A stretch of 14,972 nucleotides of DNA from an uncultured Eubacteriales bacterium (GTDB lineage: Bacteria; Bacillota; Clostridia; Christensenellales; CAG-314), in contig URET01000033.1 of assembly GCA_900546875.1 (NCBI GenBank), positions 1 through 14,972 of the forward strand, read 5' to 3'. Below the pieces are notes generated by a model. The model did no database searches. It was not told the origin of the DNA and saw nothing but the letters and a program-made list of their open reading frames with translations. The position numbers were made by a program, and so were the translations under genes. Shown here in pieces: positions 11,838 through 14,972 of this stretch (positions are counted from its first letter, which is position 1; each line of letters begins with the position of its first letter).

Positions 11838-13559
11838 TCAGTTTCTTCGCCATATCGCAATTATCACCGCCTGATCGCCCTTTCTGAGATAATCGTTCTG
11901 CGTCACCGCCACAAAAAACGACCCGGCTTCGGGCACATAACCGGCAAGCGCCTTGTTGACAAGACTCACCACATTCTTCTCCGCCGACAACTCAAATTCA
12001 AAAACCGCTTCCACGAGTCCGGCATCAAGGATCTTTTCGCCGTTTTGTCTGAAATAATCGAAAAATTCCTGCTCGGTATAAAATACAGCCATGTCCGTAT
12101 CGGGAAGCTTCATTGTGGACAGAGCCTCGGGCTGAGGAAAATCACATATGCGCGGCTCGGTTTCATCCGAAACGAGAAAATTCGCCAAAGAAACCGCCTG
12201 CGCCTTACTGCCGTTTTCAAGCGTTATATCCGACAAATCACAGAATGTCACGTCTGCAATATACCATTCGCCGTTGATCTTTACTTTATTCCAGGCGTGC
12301 CCGGCCGTATCCCACTCGTTGACCCTGCCTTCAAGATAAACACATTCTACCCCTGCCATATTCAGCAATAATTCGTAAGTCAGAGAGTATCCGTCGCACA
12401 CTGCGGCTCCGTAAAGCAGAGCACCGCTTATCCTGTGCACATACCCCAGAGGATCCTCCGATCCGGCAGCGGTATAGGTGACTCTTTCACATAGCGCCGT
12501 CAGTATGTTCCTCGCGATCACATAATCGTCTGCCCCTTCGGGCACCGCTGAAGACAACAGTTTTCTTGCTTCCGTCCATATCCTTTCAGCTTCGCTTCCT
12601 TCGATCGGATCGGGCCGGAGTCCGAGCCGGAGAAGCGAAATGAGTTCTCCTTCGGTCGCGGCGCTTACCGATGAATAAGCGTCACAAGCAAAAGTTTCCG
12701 CTCCGCCTTCGGGCTCCGCTCTCCCGAAGACCTTTAAAAGGACGCCTTCCTCCGCCTCGGGTATCTCTCTTTCTCTGCTCCCGTTGATATCGATATCGAT
12801 AACGGATCCGTCCTCATGCCGGAGATTTGTGAGCATACGATACAGATCGCCTTCAGTGTCGCCGAGATAAAACGACATCTGCGAAAAAGCGGAATTGCTC
12901 AGCATGTACATGCTGCACCCCGGTATATCCCCCATGAAGGTCACGGATCTGAGCATACATCCGGAAATAAAACCGTCGCCTATTTTTCTGACCGAAGCGG
13001 GCACGGTAAGATGATAAAGCCCGATAACGTCTTTGAAGGCTTCGGAACCTATCTCCGTCACGCTTTCCGGAATGAGCAGCGCGTCAAGGTAGGCTCCCTC
13101 AAAGGCCCTTTCCCCTATACCCGTGACAGCGGCGCCTTCGTAAACCGAAGGTATCTCGACGCTCCCTTCGTTTAAACAACCCGCAAGATAACAGGTCACC
13201 ACATCGGGATTAAGACGGTATATAAACCCCTGCTCCGTGAATGCCTCGTCCTCGAGCACAACGAGCTCAAAGCCGAGTTCATAACCGCCGTATACATAGC
13301 TGAAAATATGCGTCCCGGGAACCGAAACAAGCCTTCTGCTCTCCTCGTTCAGCCTTGATTCCGTGATATAGACCTCAGAAGTCCTGCCGTCAGCAAAAGT
13401 GATTTCCCCGGTAAGCTGTGCTTCGTCCATTTTGCCTTCAAGTATTCCGTATGGAGCATCCACGGAGATCGAAACCGGACGACCATTGTATACGAAAAGA
13501 AAAACTGCTAAAGCTGCCAGAACTATAACTGCCGCCGCTGCCGCGATCTTTTTTCCCAT
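11838..13559 (-). CDS. Secreted BspA-type repeat / transglutaminase-like protein
   Basis: The 573 residues begin with a hydrophobic anchor or signal segment (5-24). Residues 112-215 contain BspA-like leucine-rich repeats of the LRR_5 type, for example VTGIGERAFEGAY, VTEIGSEAF and VRKIGDGF. A transglutaminase-like protease fold follows at about 345-445: Cys388 in GAAVCDGYS, His421 in GHAWNKV and Asp436 in YIADVTF form the expected Cys-His-Asp triad. The C-terminal 120 residues are unrecognised. Such proteins are common on the surface of gut Clostridia. The ribosome-binding site is a G-run (ACGGGGGG) rather than classic GGAGG. It heads the three-gene envelope operon. The substrate is unknown. 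Confidence 0.88.
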   Translation of the reverse strand: MGKKIAAAAAVIVLAALAVFLFVYNGRPVSISVDAPYGILEGKMDEAQLTGEITFADGRTSEVYITESRLNEESRRLVSVPGTHIFSYVYGGYELGFELVVLEDEAFTEQGFIYRLNPDVVTCYLAGCLNEGSVEIPSVYEGAAVTGIGERAFEGAYLDALLIPESVTEIGSEAFKDVIGLYHLTVPASVRKIGDGFISGCMLRSVTFMGDIPGCSMYMLSNSAFSQMSFYLGDTEGDLYRMLTNLRHEDGSVIDIDINGSREREIPEAEEGVLLKVFGRAEPEGGAETFACDAYSSVSAATEGELISLLRLGLRPDPIEGSEAERIWTEARKLLSSAVPEGADDYVIARNILTALCERVTYTAAGSEDPLGYVHRISGALLYGAAVCDGYSLTYELLLNMAGVECVYLEGRVNEWDTAGHAWNKVKINGEWYIADVTFCDLSDITLENGSKAQAVSLANFLVSDETEPRICDFPQPEALSTMKLPDTDMAVFYTEQEFFDYFRQNGEKILDAGLVEAVFEFELSAEKNVVSLVNKALAGYVPEAGSFFVAVTQNDYLRKGDQAVIIAIWRRN

Positions 13560-13686
13560 AACGCCCCCCGTAAAAATTCATCTGCCCGGTCAGACCGCAT
13601 TTGAAACCGAAATACGATCCGCTTCCCGGATACATCGGGTCCTTCGGAAATACAAGGATCCCGAATATCTCCGCCGGTCACGAAAC
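13560..13686 (-). promoter_or_regulatory. Structured 5' leader of the transglutaminase operon
   Basis: On the minus strand the leader of about 120 nt can form three hairpins. The first is CGGG-A-TCCTT with AAGGA-CCCG (13636-13663, 9 bp with one bulge). The second is ATCCG with CGGAT (13617-13631). The third is CGGT-CTG-ACCG (13587-13597). The first hairpin covers an AAGGA ribosome-binding-like sequence followed 4 bp later by ATG (13635-13633), opening a frame that begins MYPGSGSYFGF and overlaps the main start out of frame. This could be an upstream open reading frame; no known riboswitch class is recognised. Confidence 0.4.
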
Positions 13687-13715
13687 ATGTTAACACATTC
13701 GTCCGTTTTTGTCAA
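13687..13715 (-). promoter_or_regulatory. Promoter of the transglutaminase-PHP-vanW operon
   Basis: On the minus strand TTGACA (13710-13715) is 17 bp from TAACAT (13687-13692). The -10 box is preceded by TG one base earlier, making it an extended -10 element. The start would lie near 13680. Confidence 0.78.
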
Positions 13716-13776
13716 TCAGAGCAAAAAGCAGTCGGCTTAAAGTTCGGAATTCTTCACAATCTATTTTACATATAAA

Positions 13777-13804
13777 ATACGACAGCGCTTTGTAGCTGCC
13801 GTAT
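13777..13804 (-). terminator. Hairpin with T-rich tail upstream of the operon promoter
   Basis: ATACGACAGC (13777-13786) and GCTGCCGTAT (13795-13804) pair at nine of ten positions. Read leftward it is followed by TTTATATG, so it could insulate the operon promoter from transcripts arriving from the pilin gene. Confidence 0.5.
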
Positions 13805-13934
13805 CCGAAAAAAAAGCTCCGGAATAAGAATATCGGGAAATCCGCTGAAAAAGCGCTTAAATTAAATACAAAGTTCCGACTTCGTAATAAATATAAACCG
13901 ACAGGTCAGAAACTTTCCGGACTGATAAACCTTT

Positions 13935-13986
13935 AAAAAACGGGGAGAGCCTGACGACGCCTTCATTGCGCCTGAGCCCTCCCGTG
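13935..13986 (-). terminator. Probable terminator of the pilin-like gene
   Basis: Read leftward, a long imperfect hairpin starts with ACGGGAGGGCTC and closes with GGCTCTCCCCGT, followed by TTTTTT (plus-strand A-run 13935-13940). It lies about 165 bp after the pilin stop. Confidence 0.6.
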
Positions 13987-13995
13987 AAAACTTTA

Positions 13996-14035
13996 CTCCG
14001 AATATATTCCGTATATTTTCCGTATAAATTCCGTG
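13996..14035. repeat. Four AT-rich units phased at 11 bp
   Basis: CCG triplets at 13998, 14009, 14020 and 14031 are exactly 11 bp apart and separated by AT-rich octamers (AATATATT, TATATTTT, TATAAATT). This places four identical faces about one helical turn apart. It sits between the pilin stop and its probable terminator. Confidence 0.7.
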
Positions 14036-14150
14036 CGGCAAAACCACCCGAAAACTGCAGCGCGTCTTCCCTTTCGCCGCACAGAATGCAACTTCGGACC
14101 GACTGCCGCAAAAAACTTTTCCGGTCGCAAGCTCCTTATGTCTTCCGGCC
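14036..14150. other. Gene-free DNA downstream of the pilin-like gene
   Basis: I see no gene, promoter or strong hairpin here. Minus-strand frames of 61-84 codons spanning 13857-14111 cross the terminator and the phased repeat and have no recognisable motif. It is probably the 3' untranslated part of the pilin transcript. Confidence 0.5.
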
Positions 14151-14588
14151 TCAGCCCGCTCTGACGTATCTAAGAGCGACTCCGCCCGAGGTAACTGTCA
14201 TTATATAATGGTCGGAAGCGTTCACCGAAGGATCGGTTTTGTCGATAAATTCGTTTTGCGGCACACCGTCTTTCAGCACGATATACTTCTCGGTATTGTT
14301 TTCATACTCTGTATAGACCGTGCCCGACATTATCCTGAGCGCCTCAGCCTCGCTCAGAGCGACTTGTTCTCCGTTTTCATCGGTATAGGTATAGCCCGCC
14401 TCGCCCGAAGTTACTTTTATGGTCCAGTCCGTAAGGGAGCTTTTCGCGTTTGCGATCGCCGCCTGCCTGTTGGCAGCGTCTATCGCGCTCGTGACACTTG
14501 GCACGATTATCGCCACAAGTATCCCGATTATCACTATAACTACCATGAGTTCCACAAGCGTGAAACCTTTTTTCTTGATTTTAATCAT
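14151..14588 (-). CDS. Type IV pilin-like / pseudopilin protein
   Basis: The 145 residues start with a short basic leader and the class III signal KKGFTLVELMVVIVIIGIL. Prepilin peptidase should cut between Gly8 and Phe9, and Glu13 is the conserved Glu5 of the mature protein. The hydrophobic helix runs to about residue 32, and a polar globular domain follows with a YTYTDENGEQ loop. Size and pattern fit major or minor pilins, GspG-like pseudopilins and ComGC-like competence pilins; these cannot be separated here. GGAGGT lies 5 bp before the ATG. No assembly ATPase, platform protein or prepilin peptidase is in the window, so assembly would rely on genes elsewhere. Confidence 0.9.
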   Translation of the reverse strand: MIKIKKKGFTLVELMVVIVIIGILVAIIVPSVTSAIDAANRQAAIANAKSSLTDWTIKVTSGEAGYTYTDENGEQVALSEAEALRIMSGTVYTEYENNTEKYIVLKDGVPQNEFIDKTDPSVNASDHYIMTVTSGGVALRYVRAG

Positions 14589-14684
14589 TGTGACCTCCGT
14601 TTGAAGTTAGTATGGCACTCAAAGCTCCGCTTATGCAAGACCCGTAAATAAAAATCACCGTTCGGGCACGAAACCGCCGACAAT

Positions 14685-14972
14685 CTGCCCGCACCAGATA
14701 ATCTTCTCGGAATATGCTTGTACCGGGATATATTTCATTCCTGCGCGCCATTGCGCTGTTCCCGTTGTTCGGCTGTCTGCCCGCCCGAACATAACTGCGG
14801 CGCCGTATCACGGTGACTGAAGACCCGTTTTTTCTGCCCGCACCGGATAAGTCTTCTCGGAATATACTTGTACCGGGATATATTTTCATTCCTTCGCGCC
14901 ATTGCGCTGTTCCCGTTGTTCGGCTGTCTGCCCGCCCGAACATAACTGCGGCGCCGTATCACGGTGACTGAA
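14685..14972. repeat. 149-bp tandem repeat, second copy cut by window edge
   Basis: Copy 1 spans 14685-14833 and copy 2 starts at 14834 and runs off the window. Both begin CTGCCCGCACC. They differ by three substitutions and two one-base insertions in the first half and are identical over the last 75 or so shared bases. Each has a 7-bp stem, TGTTCGG with CCGAACA (12-base loop), and a GGCGCC palindrome. AGACCCGT, which ends copy 1, also occurs at 14638-14645, so an older partial copy may precede the array. Minus-strand frames of 75-120 codons cross the array, but the unit length is not a multiple of three and they look accidental. It lies just upstream of the pilin-like gene. Confidence 0.88.

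Noticed and set aside
11771..11860. Longer N terminus for the PHP protein
   Set aside because: It would overlap the transglutaminase gene, while AGGAGG directly precedes the ATG at 11770 and puts the HxH motif at the expected position.
13857..14111. 84-codon minus-strand frame
   Set aside because: It crosses the probable pilin terminator and the 11-bp phased repeat and shows no motif.
14581..14943. Minus-strand frames of 75-120 codons over the 149-bp repeat
   Set aside because: The duplicated peptide blocks only reflect the DNA repeat; the unit length is not a multiple of three, and the frame overlaps the pilin start without a sensible ribosome-binding site.

Overview
The window looks like chromosomal DNA of a Bacillota bacterium, most probably a gut-type member of class Clostridia. 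Pointers are consensus sigma-A promoters (TTGACA-17-TATAAT), strong GGAGG ribosome-binding sites, a TPP riboswitch in front of a ThiT-type transporter, a VanW-family protein, a BspA-repeat/transglutaminase surface protein, a YfbR-type nucleotidase, and a NadD/YqeK/RsfS cluster. The order is not resolvable from sequence alone. No phage, transposase, CRISPR array or toxin-antitoxin module was found, and every recognisable gene is of housekeeping or cell-envelope type.

Layout. 1-343: a degenerate 19-bp tandem array, then gene-free DNA. 350-1057 (+): RadC-type JAMM protein. 1058-1389: a duplicated 54-bp block. 1390-1830: a complete tmRNA gene (ssrA) with consensus promoter, encoded tag ANNNQRLALAA and terminator. 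2165-2944 (+): MinD with its C-terminal membrane helix, but no minC or minE beside it. 2945-4011: a gene-free kilobase between convergent transcripts, holding three hairpins, a 198-bp repeat present 2.8 times, and the terminator of the leftward operon. 4012-8670 (-): yfbR, a degenerate ABC ATPase, an S41 protease, a NadD-YqeK fusion and rsfS. 8671-8949: divergent promoters for yfbR and thiT, plus a TPP riboswitch that appears to end in an intrinsic terminator. 8950-9657 (+): thiT. 9593-13559 (-): BspA-repeat/transglutaminase lipoprotein-like protein, PHP phosphoesterase and VanW protein; the last gene runs antisense into the end of thiT. 13560-14150: gene-free, with a promoter, a structured leader, terminators and an 11-bp phased repeat. 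14151-14588 (-): a single type IV pilin-like protein. 14589-14972: a 149-bp repeat cut by the window edge.

How the genes work together. The yfbR-to-rsfS run combines nucleotide and NAD metabolism (YfbR, NadD, YqeK), ribosome hibernation (RsfS) and envelope proteolysis (S41 protease). The 13559-to-9593 run encodes envelope-facing proteins plus a PHP phosphoesterase. thiT is a stand-alone thiamine uptake gene under TPP control. radC, ssrA and minD are neighbours in what looks like a remnant of the Bacillota radC-mreBCD-minCD neighbourhood.

The most unusual feature of the window is that all of its larger gene-free stretches hold local tandem duplications (19-, about 123-, 198-, 11- and 149-bp units), each of a different sequence. 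The most unusual protein is the 198-residue ABC ATPase homologue, in which nearly every catalytic motif except the P-loop GKT is altered. I see no convincing new defence or mobile system.
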